Shown here: positions 28,047 to 39,000 of the stretch, one piece after another
How positions within the stretch are numbered: position 1 is the first letter of the stretch
Layout of the letters: every line of letters starts with the position of its first letter
Origin: Cohnella algarum
GTDB taxonomy: Bacteria > Bacillota > Bacilli > Paenibacillales > Paenibacillaceae
Direction: 5' to 3'
Assembly (NCBI RefSeq): GCF_016937515.1
Contig: NZ_JAFHKM010000002.1
Coordinates: 1,111,001-1,175,000, forward strand
Length of the DNA: 64,000 nucleotides
Position numbers and translations under genes: made by a program
Notes under the pieces: model-generated
What the model was told of the DNA's origin: nothing
Databases searched by the model: none
Seen by the model: the letters and a program-made list of their open reading frames with translations, nothing else

Positions 28047-28502
28047 CTATTTGCCGCCTCCTCTCTGCGGAGCGCCGATGTTGTTGTTGTCCCGGCGGAC
28101 GTTCCGATCGTTGCCCGCAAGCCACTCCCGATCCTTGAACAGCTCGTCGCGGCTGTAGGACGCCAGCTCGAAGTTGCCGGTCATGACGATCGCTTCGGTC
28201 GGACAGACCTCGGTGCACAAATCGCACAGGATGCAAATTTCGAAATTGAGGTCGAACGTGTCGATGACCTTGCCTTTCTTTTCCGGGTCGGGGTTCGGCT
28301 TGCCCGTCAGCGAGATGCAGTCGGTCGGGCAAATGCGGGCGCACTGATTGCAGACGATGCACAAGTCCGGCTCGAAATATTGGATGCCGCGGAAGCGGTC
28401 GGGCATCCGGATCGGGATGTCCGGGTACGCATACGTCGCTTTTTTCGAGACGAGCGTCTTGAGCGTCACGCCGAACCCTTTTGCCATGCCTGAGCCTTTC
28501 AT
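28047..28502 (-). CDS. nuoI: NuoI, 2x[4Fe-4S] ferredoxin-type subunit
   Basis: NuoI carries the two tetranuclear clusters N6a and N6b that pass electrons to NuoB. Both motifs are intact: [12 protein letters not shown] and [13 protein letters not shown] start at the ATG at 28502 (151 residues), because AAGGAGG lies eight bases before it and the gene then begins just after the nuoH stop; the longer frame from 28538 would overlap nuoH. The basic C-terminal tail is longer than in E. coli. Confidence 0.94.
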   Translation of the reverse strand: MKGSGMAKGFGVTLKTLVSKKATYAYPDIPIRMPDRFRGIQYFEPDLCIVCNQCARICPTDCISLTGKPNPDPEKKGKVIDTFDLNFEICILCDLCTEVCPTEAIVMTGNFELASYSRDELFKDREWLAGNDRNVRRDNNNIGAPQRGGGK

Positions 28503-28515
28503 TTCGCCAGCCTCC

Positions 28516-29523
28516 TTAGCCGAGCCATTCGATGCCAAGCGCCGTCAAAAAAATGTTCGCGATCGCGGCCGGCAGCAGCACCTTCCACGCAAGGCCCATC
28601 AACTGATCGACCCGAAGCCGCGGCAGCGTGGCGCGAATCCAGACCAGCGCAAAGACGACCGCCGCGAATTTGAGCGCAAACCAGACGAGTCCGGGAACAA
28701 AATCGAGCTGCGGCAGCGGCGCGTTCCAGCCTCCGAGGAACAGGACGGTCGCCAGGCACGCGATCGCGTAAATGTAGACATACTCCGCCAGCATGAAAAA
28801 CGCGAAGCGAAAGCCGCTGTACTCGACGTGGTAGCCGGCGACGAGCTCGGATTCGGCTTCCGGCAGGTCGAACGGCGTCCGGTTCAATTCGGAGATGGCC
28901 GCGACGGCGAACACGGCGAATCCGACGATTTGGGGGAACAAGTTCCAATGCCAGAAGTACCCTTGCTGATGCAGCACGATTTCGCGCAAATTCAGGCTTT
29001 CCGTCATCATCGCCACGCCGACGACGGACAGCACGAGCGGCACCTCGTAGCTGATCATCTGCGCCGCCGAACGCATGCCGCCGAGCAGCGCGTACTTGTT
29101 GTTGGAAGCCCACCCGGCGATGACGATCGCGATCGTCGTGATGCCGGACAGCGCGATGTAATACAGGAAGCCGACGTTGAGGTCGGCGAATTGCAAATTC
29201 AATCCGTAAGGGATAACCGCCAGCACCGTAAAAGAGGGGATGAACGCCAGCGCGGGCGCGAGCACGAACAGCGCTTTGTCGGCTTTCGCGGGAATGGTGT
29301 CTTCCTTGATGAGGAGCTTCGCGACGTCCGCGACCGTCTGCAGCAGACCCAGCGGTCCGGTGCGGTTCGGGCCGTGCCGGAATTGCATCCAGCCGATGAC
29401 CTTGCGCTCGAAGTAGATGGCGTACGTGACGAAAACGATGACGACGGCAAGAAGCAAAAGCGTGTACAGCACGTACGTTCCCGCCGTCCCCCAGGAGACG
29501 GGATCGTCCCAGAAACGCTGCAT
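28516..29523 (-). CDS. nuoH: NuoH, NADH-quinone oxidoreductase subunit H
   Basis: This is a 335-residue membrane subunit that forms part of the quinone site. Typical stretches are YFERKVIGWMQFRHGPNRTG near residue 40 and ELNRTPFDLPEAESELVAGY near residue 200. The start overlaps the nuoD stop by ATGA and GGAGGTGG lies upstream. The upstream extension of the open frame is a shadow of nuoD. Confidence 0.95.
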   Translation of the reverse strand: MQRFWDDPVSWGTAGTYVLYTLLLLAVVIVFVTYAIYFERKVIGWMQFRHGPNRTGPLGLLQTVADVAKLLIKEDTIPAKADKALFVLAPALAFIPSFTVLAVIPYGLNLQFADLNVGFLYYIALSGITTIAIVIAGWASNNKYALLGGMRSAAQMISYEVPLVLSVVGVAMMTESLNLREIVLHQQGYFWHWNLFPQIVGFAVFAVAAISELNRTPFDLPEAESELVAGYHVEYSGFRFAFFMLAEYVYIYAIACLATVLFLGGWNAPLPQLDFVPGLVWFALKFAAVVFALVWIRATLPRLRVDQLMGLAWKVLLPAAIANIFLTALGIEWLG

Positions 29524-30623
29524 CAGCAATCCACCTCCCCGAGCACGATGTCGATGCCGCCGAGGATCGTCACCAGGTTGGTCATGCTCTCGCCGACGAG
29601 CAGCTTGGGCAGAATTTGCAGATTGACGAACGACGGCCGCCGAAACTTGAGCCGGTACGGCTCCGCCTTGCCGGTCGAAACGATGTAGCAGCCGATTTCG
29701 CCGCGCGGCGATTCGATGCGTACGTAGATTTCGCCGGCCGGCGGCCGGATCACTCTCGGCACCTTGCCCATCGTCTCCCCTTCGGCCGGAAATCGTTCGA
29801 GCGCCTGTTCCAGAATGCGCAGGCTTTGCCGAATTTCCGCAAGCCGGACGAGGTAGCGGTCGTAGCAATCTCCGCTCGCGCCGACCGGGACGTCGAATTC
29901 GAACCTCTCGTACAGGCTGTAGGGCTCGTTTTTGCGCAAATCCCATTTGACGCCCGTCGATCTTAAATTCGCCCCCGACAACCCGTAGGCGATCGCCGTC
30001 TCGGCATCGTAGGCGCCGACCCCTTTGATCCGGGACAGGAAAATTTCGTTTCCGCTGACGAGGCCGTCGTACTCCTCCAGCTTGCCGTACATCGAGCGGA
30101 CGAACCGTTTGACCCGGTCGATCCAGCCTTCGGGAGCATCCCATTTGACGCCGCCCACCCGCATATAGTTATAGGTTAATCTCGCCCCGCACAGCTCGTT
30201 GAACAGCTGAAGAATCCGTTCCCGGTCGTTGAAGGCGTACAGAAACGGACTGAGCGCCCCGATGTCGAGCAAGTACGTCCCCCACCAGACGAGGTGGCTC
30301 GCGATTCGCTGGAGCTCCATGACGATGAGGCGAAGAAATTCCGCCCGCTCCGGGACTTGAAGGCCCATCATTTTCTCGACGGCGTGAACGAGCACGTAAT
30401 TGTTGGTCATCGCGGACACGTAATCCATCCGGTCGGTGTAAGGAATGATCTGCGTGTAGTTCAGGCTTTCCGCCAGCTTTTCCGTTCCGCGGTGCAAATA
30501 GCCCATGACCGGCGTCGCTTCGGTGATGATTTCCCCGTCCAGCTTGACGATAATCCGAAATACGCCGTGAGTGCTCGGATGCTGGGGACCTACGTTCAAG
30601 AGCAGCTCTTCGGTCCGTATCAC
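29523..30623 (-). CDS. nuoD: NuoD, 49-kDa-type catalytic subunit
   Basis: NuoD forms the quinone cavity together with NuoB. The 366-residue length is normal. Motifs include NVGPQHPSTHGVFR (the quinone-site His), ESLNYTQIIPYTDRMDY, and the C-terminal GGIDIVLGEVD. The start is a GTG with GGAGGTG upstream, six bases after nuoC. As in other Bacillales, NuoC and NuoD are separate proteins. Confidence 0.95.
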   Translation of the reverse strand: MIRTEELLLNVGPQHPSTHGVFRIIVKLDGEIITEATPVMGYLHRGTEKLAESLNYTQIIPYTDRMDYVSAMTNNYVLVHAVEKMMGLQVPERAEFLRLIVMELQRIASHLVWWGTYLLDIGALSPFLYAFNDRERILQLFNELCGARLTYNYMRVGGVKWDAPEGWIDRVKRFVRSMYGKLEEYDGLVSGNEIFLSRIKGVGAYDAETAIAYGLSGANLRSTGVKWDLRKNEPYSLYERFEFDVPVGASGDCYDRYLVRLAEIRQSLRILEQALERFPAEGETMGKVPRVIRPPAGEIYVRIESPRGEIGCYIVSTGKAEPYRLKFRRPSFVNLQILPKLLVGESMTNLVTILGGIDIVLGEVDC

Positions 30624-30629
30624 GCCGGC

Positions 30630-31238
30630 TCACACCTCCGGATCGAGCGGTACGTAGTCTTTGCGAAGCGGATGGCCCTCCCAGTCGTCGGGCATCATAA
30701 TGCGCCGAAGGTCCGGATGGCCGGGAAAATCGATGCCGAGCAGATCGTAAATTTCGCGCTCGTTCCAGTTCGCGGTTTCCCACACCGGCGTCGCCGACGG
30801 AACGGACGGCGCCTCCCGGCCGGTGCGGACTTTGACGGCGTAGTTGTGTCCGCTGGCCATATTGAGCAAATAGTAGACGACTTCCATGTGCGTCTCGTAA
30901 TCGACGCCCGCCACGTTCCGGAGGTAGTTCGCGTTCAGCTCGCCATGGCTTCGGAACAGGCGGGCGGCTTGCGGCCAGCGCTCGTTTTTGACGACGATCG
31001 TCGGCAAATGGCCGTTCGCCTCGTTGATCGAAGCCGCCTCGACCGCGTCCTCGGCGACGAGCTCGCGCAGCAGCCGTACGGCCCGGTCGAGCCTCTCCTG
31101 ACCCGGCGAGGGCGGCTTCGGCGGCGGGGCTTCCGCCTGCGGCCCGCTATTTGCCGCCCCGGTTGCGCCCGCGCGCTCGGATTCGCTGTTCGCCCCCACT
31201 TGCCGCCGTTTCGCTTCGTTTTGCTCCTCCCCGCTCAT
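30630..31238 (-). CDS. nuoC: NuoC, 30-kDa-type subunit with N-terminal extension
   Basis: This is a peripheral-arm subunit. The conserved core starts near residue 50 and contains [24 protein letters not shown] and the GHPLRKDY end. Residues 1-47 form a Glu/Ala/Pro-rich extension (PPPKPPSP) of the kind seen in some Paenibacillus and Bacillus NuoC proteins. The start overlaps the nuoB stop by four bases. Confidence 0.93.
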   Translation of the reverse strand: MSGEEQNEAKRRQVGANSESERAGATGAANSGPQAEAPPPKPPSPGQERLDRAVRLLRELVAEDAVEAASINEANGHLPTIVVKNERWPQAARLFRSHGELNANYLRNVAGVDYETHMEVVYYLLNMASGHNYAVKVRTGREAPSVPSATPVWETANWNEREIYDLLGIDFPGHPDLRRIMMPDDWEGHPLRKDYVPLDPEV

Positions 31239-31753
31239 CCGCTCGTCACCCGCTTCCCGGTTCTCGCCTCGTAGCGGATTTTCTCCTGAAGCTTGTTAAT
31301 GCCGTAAATGAGCGCCGCCGGATTCGGCGGACAGCCGGGGATGTAGACGTCGACGGGAACGATTTGGTCCACCCCTTTGATGACCGAGTAGGACTTCACG
31401 TACGGGCCGCCGGCCGTCGCGCAGGACCCCATCGCGATGACCCATTTCGGCTCCGGCATCTGGTCGTACAGACGGCGAAGCAGCGGGCCCATCTTCTTCG
31501 TCACCGTTCCGGAGACGATCATGACGTCCGCCTGGCGCGGCGACGTCCGGAACATGACGCCGAACCGATCGAGATCGTAATGAGGCGCGCCGGCCGCCAT
31601 CATCTCGATCGCGCAGCAGGCGAGGCCGAACGTGAGCGGCCACAGGGAATTGCTGCGGACCCAGCCTTTGAGCGTTTCCAGACTGCCGATAAACACGTTC
31701 CGCTCCAGCTCCCGGATGTCCTCCGGGGAGACGTTCGCTAGATTGAATTCCAC
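31235..31753 (-). CDS. nuoB: NuoB, subunit carrying cluster N2
   Basis: This 172-residue subunit holds the terminal [4Fe-4S] cluster N2. All four ligands are seen: the tandem Cys in LACCAIEMM, the Cys in MGSCATAGG and the Cys in IPGCPPNP. The start overlaps the end of nuoA by 16 bases. Confidence 0.96.
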   Translation of the reverse strand: MEFNLANVSPEDIRELERNVFIGSLETLKGWVRSNSLWPLTFGLACCAIEMMAAGAPHYDLDRFGVMFRTSPRQADVMIVSGTVTKKMGPLLRRLYDQMPEPKWVIAMGSCATAGGPYVKSYSVIKGVDQIVPVDVYIPGCPPNPAALIYGINKLQEKIRYEARTGKRVTSG

Positions 31754-32109
31754 TGCAGCACCTTCTTTCTCCAGGCGTAGACGAGGCCGATCAGCAGCAG
31801 GCCGGCGAAAATCGCCATCTCGACCAACGCAAAAAGACCGAGCTTCTTATACGCTACGGCCCACGGGTACAGGAAGACGGTCTCCACATCGAATATGACA
31901 AACATCAAAGCGTACAAATAATACCGGACGTTGAAGCGAATCTGGCTTTCGCCCACGGGATCGTTCCCGCTCTCGTAGGCGATTTCCTTTTCCGTCGTCG
32001 GCTTGGCGGGGCGCAGCCTTTTGCCGAGCTGCAGCACGACGATCGGAAACGCGATTCCAACAATCAGGAAGACGGCAACTATGACGTACTGATTGGCGTA
32101 ATGCTCCAC
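31738..32109 (-). CDS. nuoA: NuoA, NADH-quinone oxidoreductase subunit A
   Basis: This three-helix subunit is the first gene of the operon. I start it at GTG 32109 because GGAGG lies seven bases upstream, giving 123 residues beginning [16 protein letters not shown]. The ATG at 32175 that opens the frame overlaps the promoter -10 box and has no site. The conserved stretch [20 protein letters not shown] and the [12 protein letters not shown] helix are intact. Confidence 0.93.
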   Translation of the reverse strand: MEHYANQYVIVAVFLIVGIAFPIVVLQLGKRLRPAKPTTEKEIAYESGNDPVGESQIRFNVRYYLYALMFVIFDVETVFLYPWAVAYKKLGLFALVEMAIFAGLLLIGLVYAWRKKVLQWNSI

Positions 32110-32174
32110 ATCATCGCCTCCGTACGGCGGGACGGAACGTTCCCGAGCCCCCGGCCTAATCGTTTCCTTTTGCA

Positions 32175-32203
32175 ATTATAGCAAAGGCTTCCAGCGGCGT
32201 CCA
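32175..32203 (-). promoter_or_regulatory. Promoter of the nuo operon
   Basis: On the minus strand TGGACG (32198-32203) and TATAAT (32175-32180) are 17 bases apart. This gives a leader of about 60 bases before nuoA. The nuo and marR genes are divergent from this 200-bp region, but there is no evidence that MarR controls nuo. Confidence 0.7.
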
Positions 32204-32296
32204 CGGTAAAAGCGTTTTCATTTGTCGACAACAACCGCGCTCCTGTTCGATGAAAATATAGTGTTAGACGCCCATGCCGCTAACGCGGCACCATCA

Positions 32297-32311
32297 TGCT
32301 ATAATGATTAC
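32297..32311 (+). promoter_or_regulatory. Extended -10 promoter directly before marR (leaderless)
   Basis: TGCTATAAT (32297-32305) is an extended -10 box that ends six bases before the marR ATG, and there is no Shine-Dalgarno sequence. Transcription would start at or next to the start codon. A 14-bp dyad, GCCGC-TAAC-GCGGC (32276-32289), covers the -35 position and could be an operator. Confidence 0.55.
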
Positions 32312-32782
32312 ATGAATAAGAGCGAACTGAACGAAGAAGAAATTCAATTATGGTATAAGTGGAAAGGCTCCTTTCACAGCATCTTCGGTCGCGTAATCAA
32401 AGAGATGTCCGATCGCACCGGACTATCAGAGGGCGATTATGGAGTCCTGGACCGGTTAGACCTTCTGGGGGACGGCAGCCTACGCCAACAGGAACTCGCG
32501 GAATCTATGGACTGGGATAAGAGCCGATTGTCTCATCATCTAACGCGGATGGAGAAACGCAGGCTGGTGATGCGGAAGCCATTAGACACCGATCGCGGTG
32601 TTCAGGTCATCATTACTCCCACTGGCAAATCAGCCTTAAATGATGCACGTCCCATCGTCTCCATGGCCATACGCAAACATTTTCTGGATCAATTAACCGA
32701 TCAAGACGTGGAGTCGATTACGAAGCTGGCGGAAAGAACAAAAAAAGGGTCTTCAGCATCTTATACTGACCCGACGCCATGA
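32312..32782 (+). CDS. MarR-family transcriptional regulator
   Basis: This 156-residue protein has the winged-helix fold: LRQQELAESMDWDKSRLSHH is the recognition region (about 62-81) and MEKRRLVMRKPLDTDRGVQV the wing. N- and C-terminal helices would form the dimer interface. I start at 32312 (MNKSELNEEE), because the upstream part of the open frame overlaps the promoter and does not look like protein. The gene has clearly lower GC than the operons around it and uses many AAA/GAA/ATT codons, which suggests recent transfer. The regulated target is not evident, since the adjacent genes are nuo and a surface protein; MarR proteins usually repress themselves. Confidence 0.88.
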   Translation: MNKSELNEEEIQLWYKWKGSFHSIFGRVIKEMSDRTGLSEGDYGVLDRLDLLGDGSLRQQELAESMDWDKSRLSHHLTRMEKRRLVMRKPLDTDRGVQVIITPTGKSALNDARPIVSMAIRKHFLDQLTDQDVESITKLAERTKKGSSASYTDPTP

Positions 32783-32844
32783 CTGTGTATTTTTAAGCAG
32801 ATATTGAACGTGAATTAATCCGGCCCCTTCCACCAAAACGATGG

Positions 32845-32880
32845 AGGGGGATTTTGCTTTTCAATAGCAAAATCCCCTCT
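32845..32880. terminator. Hairpin between marR and the convergent surface-protein gene
   Basis: GGGGATTTTGCT (32847-32858) pairs perfectly with AGCAAAATCCCC (32866-32877) around a seven-base loop, but no U tract follows on either strand. It probably acts as a terminator or transcript-end stabiliser for marR. A role in terminating the opposite gene is less likely, because that gene has its own terminator at 32992-33046. Confidence 0.5.
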
Positions 32881-32991
32881 AGGTACCGCAACATTCTCTG
32901 ACTTTAAAAGCAAGCAGTTGCTATTGAAATTTTATAATACACATGCTTCAAGTTCCGTGAGGATTTTGTCCGAACGTTATGCTTTCCGGCG

Positions 32992-33046
32992 AAAAAAACG
33001 GACCGCCCCGGCGAGTTTCGGCGATTCGAAACGCGCTTGGGCGGCC
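32992..33046 (-). terminator. Terminator of the surface-protein pair
   Basis: GGCCGCCC pairs with GGGGCGGTCC at the base of a longer stem that includes GTTTCGAATCGCCGAAAC, and the minus strand continues with GTTTTTTTCG. It follows the stop at 33076. Confidence 0.75.
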
Positions 33047-33075
33047 ATTGCTGTTGCATCCGGTCAGATAGCCTT

Positions 33076-36000
33076 CTAGGACGTCGTCCCTCCGATAAAC
33101 GCGAGCGTTATCGGATACATGTACTGATTGCCTGCCGAATCCGTCAAAACCAGATGGTACAGAAGTTGATTGCCTTCCGCCGATTCGGCCGCGTTGAAGG
33201 AGATCGGAATCGATACCTGGAGCGTTTGCGGATCGGGCATTCCTTGCCAGATGACGGTGTTCCCGGTCCCGTCGTACAGTTCGGCCGTCGAACCGGAAGC
33301 AAGCTGGAACGAAACCTCGGCGTCGGTGATGCCGGCTTGAGGATACGCCATCCATACTTGGCCCCATTCATTCGTTGTGCTCAAACTCGCCTCCGCCGCC
33401 TGATCGACCCCATATTTTATCGACAAGCCAGGGATCGTTACGTTTTCCTTCCAGGTTCCGTCGCGCCACAGATGCAAATAGTAAACCGCTTCCCGTCCGG
33501 TTCCGTCCGCAATTCGGAATTCGTACACATTGTCGCCCTCGACCAGGCCTGCGAAATTGAATGCGTCCATCGGCGTGCCGTCGATCGTATAGCTGTAGTT
33601 TTCCTGGCCGCCCGAGTTGACGACCATTCTCACGGTCTCCGTCCCCTCGTTCCAGTTGTTCCAATACGTATTCCCGAAACGATACGGATACGTCCCGGTA
33701 AAGCTGCCCTCGTCCCCGTACCTGAGCATCAACCCTACCTCGGGGAGGAAAGGAGCTCGCTGTAGCGTGATTTCATGCGACAACAAGCGACCGTTCGCTT
33801 GCACCGCCGCGAAAGCGGTCGTGAAGTCGGAAACGAGCGGAACGCGATACGCCCCCGATCCCGCTGCCGGTTCCGCCTGCACAAGGTCGCCGTTCTCGTC
33901 GTAATACAGCACGCCGGCAATCGTTCCTTCGCCTTCGGCTACCGGGGCGATATCCGCGTACGCCGCTCCCTGGACGAAAGCGTTCCAGTCCAACGCTCCG
34001 GCTTCCGACCGAACGAATTGAATCGGACTGCCGGTTTCGTCGGCGCCGTCGATGGCCGCAAGGCCCAGGCCTTCCGGTTGCGAAGCCCCCGCCCAAACCT
34101 GCAGCTCGTACGTATTCGCCAACGTTCCGTCCACCGGATGGTACAATTTGAACTCGATCGTGTTCCAGCCTTCCGCAAGATCGGCGAAATACGGTCCGTC
34201 CGGATAAATCTGTATCCCGTTCACGTACACTCCCAAATCCCCGCTAGTCGGGTATGCCCCGATGAGAAGCCTTTCTTCGGGATTCGCTACGACTGCCGAG
34301 AAAGTATTGGCGCCGGTCGGATTGACGTCCACGGGAGTCATTTGATCGTCATCCAGGTAAACGGAAAATTCGCTCAGCTCCGGATAGCCGGCGTATACGG
34401 TTAAGCCGAGATAAACCGATTTCAGCACCCCGCCGCTTCCGTCCGCAATATCGTAATTGACGTCAAACTGGGTAGCCTCGCCTTCCCGGATCCACTGGGA
34501 CAGGTCGACCGGGATGCCGGAAGCGATCGAAATCGTCTGGTCCGATACGACGATCTCGGCGTTCGCCACATTTTCGTCGAATTCGAACGTCATCGTGAAA
34601 ACATCCGGAATCGACTCGATCTTCATCCCGTAATAACGTTCTTCGAACGTTTCACCCGGATAGGCATCTTCCAGCGTCCAAAACGCTTCTTCGCCGTCGA
34701 TCTCGGTCGACCAGTTCACAAGCCCTTGCAGCGGTCCGGCCTCCCGCTCGATTGCCACGGCATGGGCCAAAACCCGGTCGCCCGTTTTCAACAATACGAC
34801 CGCAAACGCCGACTCTTCCGTAAACGGGATGCGATATTTGCCGTTTTGCAGAGGGGCCGACGAGTAGCTTTCCGTTTCCGCATCCACGACCAGCACGTCT
34901 TCGATGGACGTCCCCTGGGGAGCCAAGGGCTCGATATCGACATAAGTCGCCTCGTAGCTCGCCATGCCGTACCAATAGGGAAGGATGTCATGGAGACGCT
35001 CGAACGCGAACACTTTCGTTCCGTCCGATCCTTTGACTCCGTCCAGCCTCAATCCGTAGAGCCCCGGATCGCCGGCCAAAATCGTGACCGCGTAGGCGTT
35101 CTTTAATTCCCCGGTTACCGGATTGTAAACTTCGATCTCCAAAACGTTCCAGCCTTCGTTCAATTCGATGCCGTCGAACGAGCCGTCCATGCCTTCCGCT
35201 TCCGCGCCGTTGACCTTGAGCTTGACACTGCCCATCGCCGCGCTCGCGCGAACCATAAGCGGATAGGAGGTGTCGGGCACGGTGCCGGTATACGTACCGT
35301 TGCCCGAAGGGTAAAGATCGACGCGCAACTCGCTGGCAAGCCTGACCTCCAAGTGGGACAGTCCGAAATCGTTCCCGACATAAACGGTCAAGTAAAGCGT
35401 TACGTATTTTACGATATTTTCGCCTTCGTCCACGATTCCGTATTCGACTCTGGCGTCGTTCGGTCCTTCGTGCCAAGTCGGCACCGAGATCGGTCCGGGA
35501 GTCGTTTCGAGATCGATCGCTTGATCGAACATGTACAATACGGGATCGACCACGTTTTCCTCGAATTCGAAGCCGACCTCGAATGTTCCGGGAGCCGTCT
35601 CGTAATATAGGGCGTAATCTTGATAAAGGGATTCGGGATATCCGGGCTCGCCCGGATAAACCGTTTCGTCCGTTAACGTCCAAGCGGTTTCTTGTCCATT
35701 GGCTTTCGTCACCCAACCCGTGACGCCGACCGGGTTCGGAGGCGGTTCGCGATTTACCGTGACGGTATACGTTCGGGTCGTTTCCCCGTCGGCGGCGATG
35801 ACCGTGATTTCAATGACGTTGGCGCCGGCGTTTAAAATGACCGTGGTGCCCGAAACGCCATTCACGGTGCCATTCAATAGCAGTTGGGCCGAAGCCCCCG
35901 GATCGTTGGCCGCGAAATCCACCGTCAGGGTTGACGTGCCCGCCGGCACGGTCACGATATAATTCGTCGTGCCCGGATCGAATGCGGGATTAAGTTCTCC

Positions 36001-39000
36001 CGCCGACAGGCCCAGGGTGGCGAGGCTCGCATCCGTCGACGGCGGCTCCGACGAAACCGCGATCGTTCCCGCCGCCGATACCGGGGGCGCCGATCCGTCG
36101 TCAACGGTATACGTAAACGAGTCCGTGCCGGAGAAGCCCGCATTCGGCGTGTACTTATACGTGCGGCCTTCATACGGCTCAAGCGTGCCGTTCGCCGGGC
36201 CCGCGATTTCGTAGTCCAGCTCGTCTCCGTCCGCGTCGTCGCCCAGCAGCTCCACCAGAGCCCATTCTCCGGCAGTCGTCGACGCTTCCACCGCTTGCGC
36301 GGTCGGCGCCCGGTTCACTACGATCTCGTACGTCTTCTCGGCCACGCCGTTCTCGGCCGCGACCACGACCGATACCGTGTTCCTCGTCCCCGCGGCCAGC
36401 GCAACCGAATGGCCGTCCACGCCTTCCTCGGAACCGTTCAGCAGCAGCTTGGCCGTTGCGCCGTGATGGCTCTTCTCGAACTGCAGCGTCAGGCTTTCCG
36501 TCCCGGCCGGCACGTTGGCCGCATAATCCGTGACATCGGCATGAAAGACGGGCGACTGCTCTCCGAGCGACAGCGACAACCCGCTCAAGTTCGCGTCTGC
36601 GGACGGCACAGGCGAAACGTCCTCGACGACGACCGTGCCCGCGGCCGCTTCCGATTCGGCCAGCCCGTCGCTGACCGTATACGTAAACGAATCCGTGCCG
36701 GAGAAGCCCTCGTTGGGCACGTACTTATAGGCGCTTCCTTCATACGGCTCAAGCGTGCCGTTCGCCGGACCCGCGATCTCGTAGCTCAGCTCGTCTCCGT
36801 CCGCGTCGTCGCCCAACAGTTCCACCAGAACCCATTCTCCGGCAGTCGTCGACGCTTTCACCGCTTGCGCGGTCGGCGCCCGGTTCACTACGATCTCGTA
36901 CGTCTTCTGGGCCAAGCCGTTTTCGGCCGTGACGACGACCGATACCGTGTTTCTCGTCCCCGCGGCCAGCGAAACCGAATGGCCGTTTACGCCTTCCTCG
37001 GAACCGTTAAGCAACAGCTTGGCCGAAGCTCCGCCATCATTGGCTTCATACCCGATCGTCAAGCTCTCGGTTCCGGCCGTCACGATCGCCGTGTAGCCCG
37101 TCGTTTCCGGGGCAAATGCCGGAGCCAACTGCTGCCCTTCGATCGCCAGCGACTTCAGCGTCGCGTCGTCGGACGGCGTTTCCCCGTTCGGCAGCGCCCG
37201 GTTCGCGTACAAGGTGTATGTCTTCGAAACGCCGCCGATCGTCGCCGTCAGCTTGATTTCGTTGCTGCCGGGGCTCAGCGGGATCCTATATTTCCAGGCA
37301 ATCTGGCCCGGAACCACGGTCAGCGCCGCCATCATTACCGGCTCCGGCATGATTTCGTTCCCGTTTGCCGCAACCGCGAGCGCGGGCCCGTCGCTCGGAA
37401 CGCTGAGCGTCAGCCGCTCCTCTTCTTCCGGAACGTCGAACTGCTGCACCGGATTCGGAGACGTAAAATCGATATTGAGCGACGAACCCGAACCGAACGA
37501 AAAGCTTACCGAGTTCAGCAGCTCCCGCGTTACCTTCACCGTATAGGTTTTCTTCGACGAACCGTCGGCGGCCGTCACTTCCACGTCGATCGCGTTTTCG
37601 CCGTACTTCAGTTCGACGGTTTGGCTGCCGCTCGCGAGCGTTTGGCCGTTCACCTTAACGGCCGCTCCGGCATCTTCGGCCGTCGGCGTCACCGTAAGCG
37701 ACGAGACTGCGTTTCCGACGACCGCCGAATAGTCGGTATGGTCTTTTGCGAAAGCAGGCGCCAGCGTTCCCGCGGACAGCGCCAGCCCGCTCAAGTTTGC
37801 GTTCGCGGACGGCGGAACGATAACCGGGGAAGTCGTCGTTCGGCCGTTTCTTTCTGCAAGGTAGGCGGCGCGCTGCTCCGGCGTCAGGGTGGCCAAGTAT
37901 TTGGCTTCGCTTGCCGCCTTCATCTGATCCAGGGCCTGCTGGTTTTGCGTTTGCTGGTTAGCCAGACGCTGCTGAAGAGTTTGCAACATATTTCCGGGCA
38001 AGGCGTCCAACCTGTCCTGCTCTTGCTTTTTCCGGGCCAGGGCTTGCCGGGCGGCTTCTTCCATCAACTCCATCATTCGGTCGATTTTGTCCTGATCGTC
38101 CTCGTCCAGGATCAATTTGGTATTTTCCAGATCGATCTCTTGGCCGGTCTGGTCCTTGACTTTTTTGACCGTATCTTCGGCCTGCTGCCGGTTAATGGTC
38201 CCCTGACGTAGCGCTTCGCTTATGACGGCGCCGAATACGTTTTGCAAATTCCTTGCAAATCGCTCCAGATCCTCCTGGGTGCCGGTCAGCGATTCCGGGT
38301 ACCCCTCGTTCTCGAACTGGTTTAAATATTCGATATTTTCCTGGGTGATCTGCACCCCGTTTTCCAAAATCGCCTGGATGATCTTGGGGGAAGCCTGCGA
38401 AATAAATTGCTGCACGTCAAGCAACGTGATGGCGTCGGGCAGCTCCTCTCGCTGCATTCCCGGCAGCAGCGTCCCCATGTAACCCGGGTAGATCAACTGG
38501 GTCGGGGAAGGATTCGGAAGCCGTGTTTGCACGATGCCGGCCAACACGACGACGCGGGTCGTGCCCGAAACGGGATCGACCGCGACGCCCAAATGCGTGC
38601 CGCGAACGCCCATGATCGCCGTCGGCGTCTCCAGCTCGAATTCGTCGTCCCCGCCCGCGATCGACTTGACGTCCACCCAGGCCGAGCCCTTCAGCATGCT
38701 GATTTTCGTGCGCGTTCCCTTTTTGTCCGATAACTTGGAAAACGTAAGCGTCGTCCCGGCGTCCACCGTCATCAGATCGTCCTCGGACGTGCCGTTGGCG
38801 AACTGGAGAACAGCCGAACTGTCGGCGCCGACGGTCAGAATGTCCCCTTCGTTCAGGCTCATTTTCGTATACGCTTTAAACGTCTTCGAGCCGCCGGACT
38901 TTTTGACCGTAACGTCTCCCTCGTATTCCTTCACGATCGCCACCCGGCTGGAGGCGGCACCCGCATCGTCTGCCAAAACGCCCAGCAAGGGCAAAGCAAT

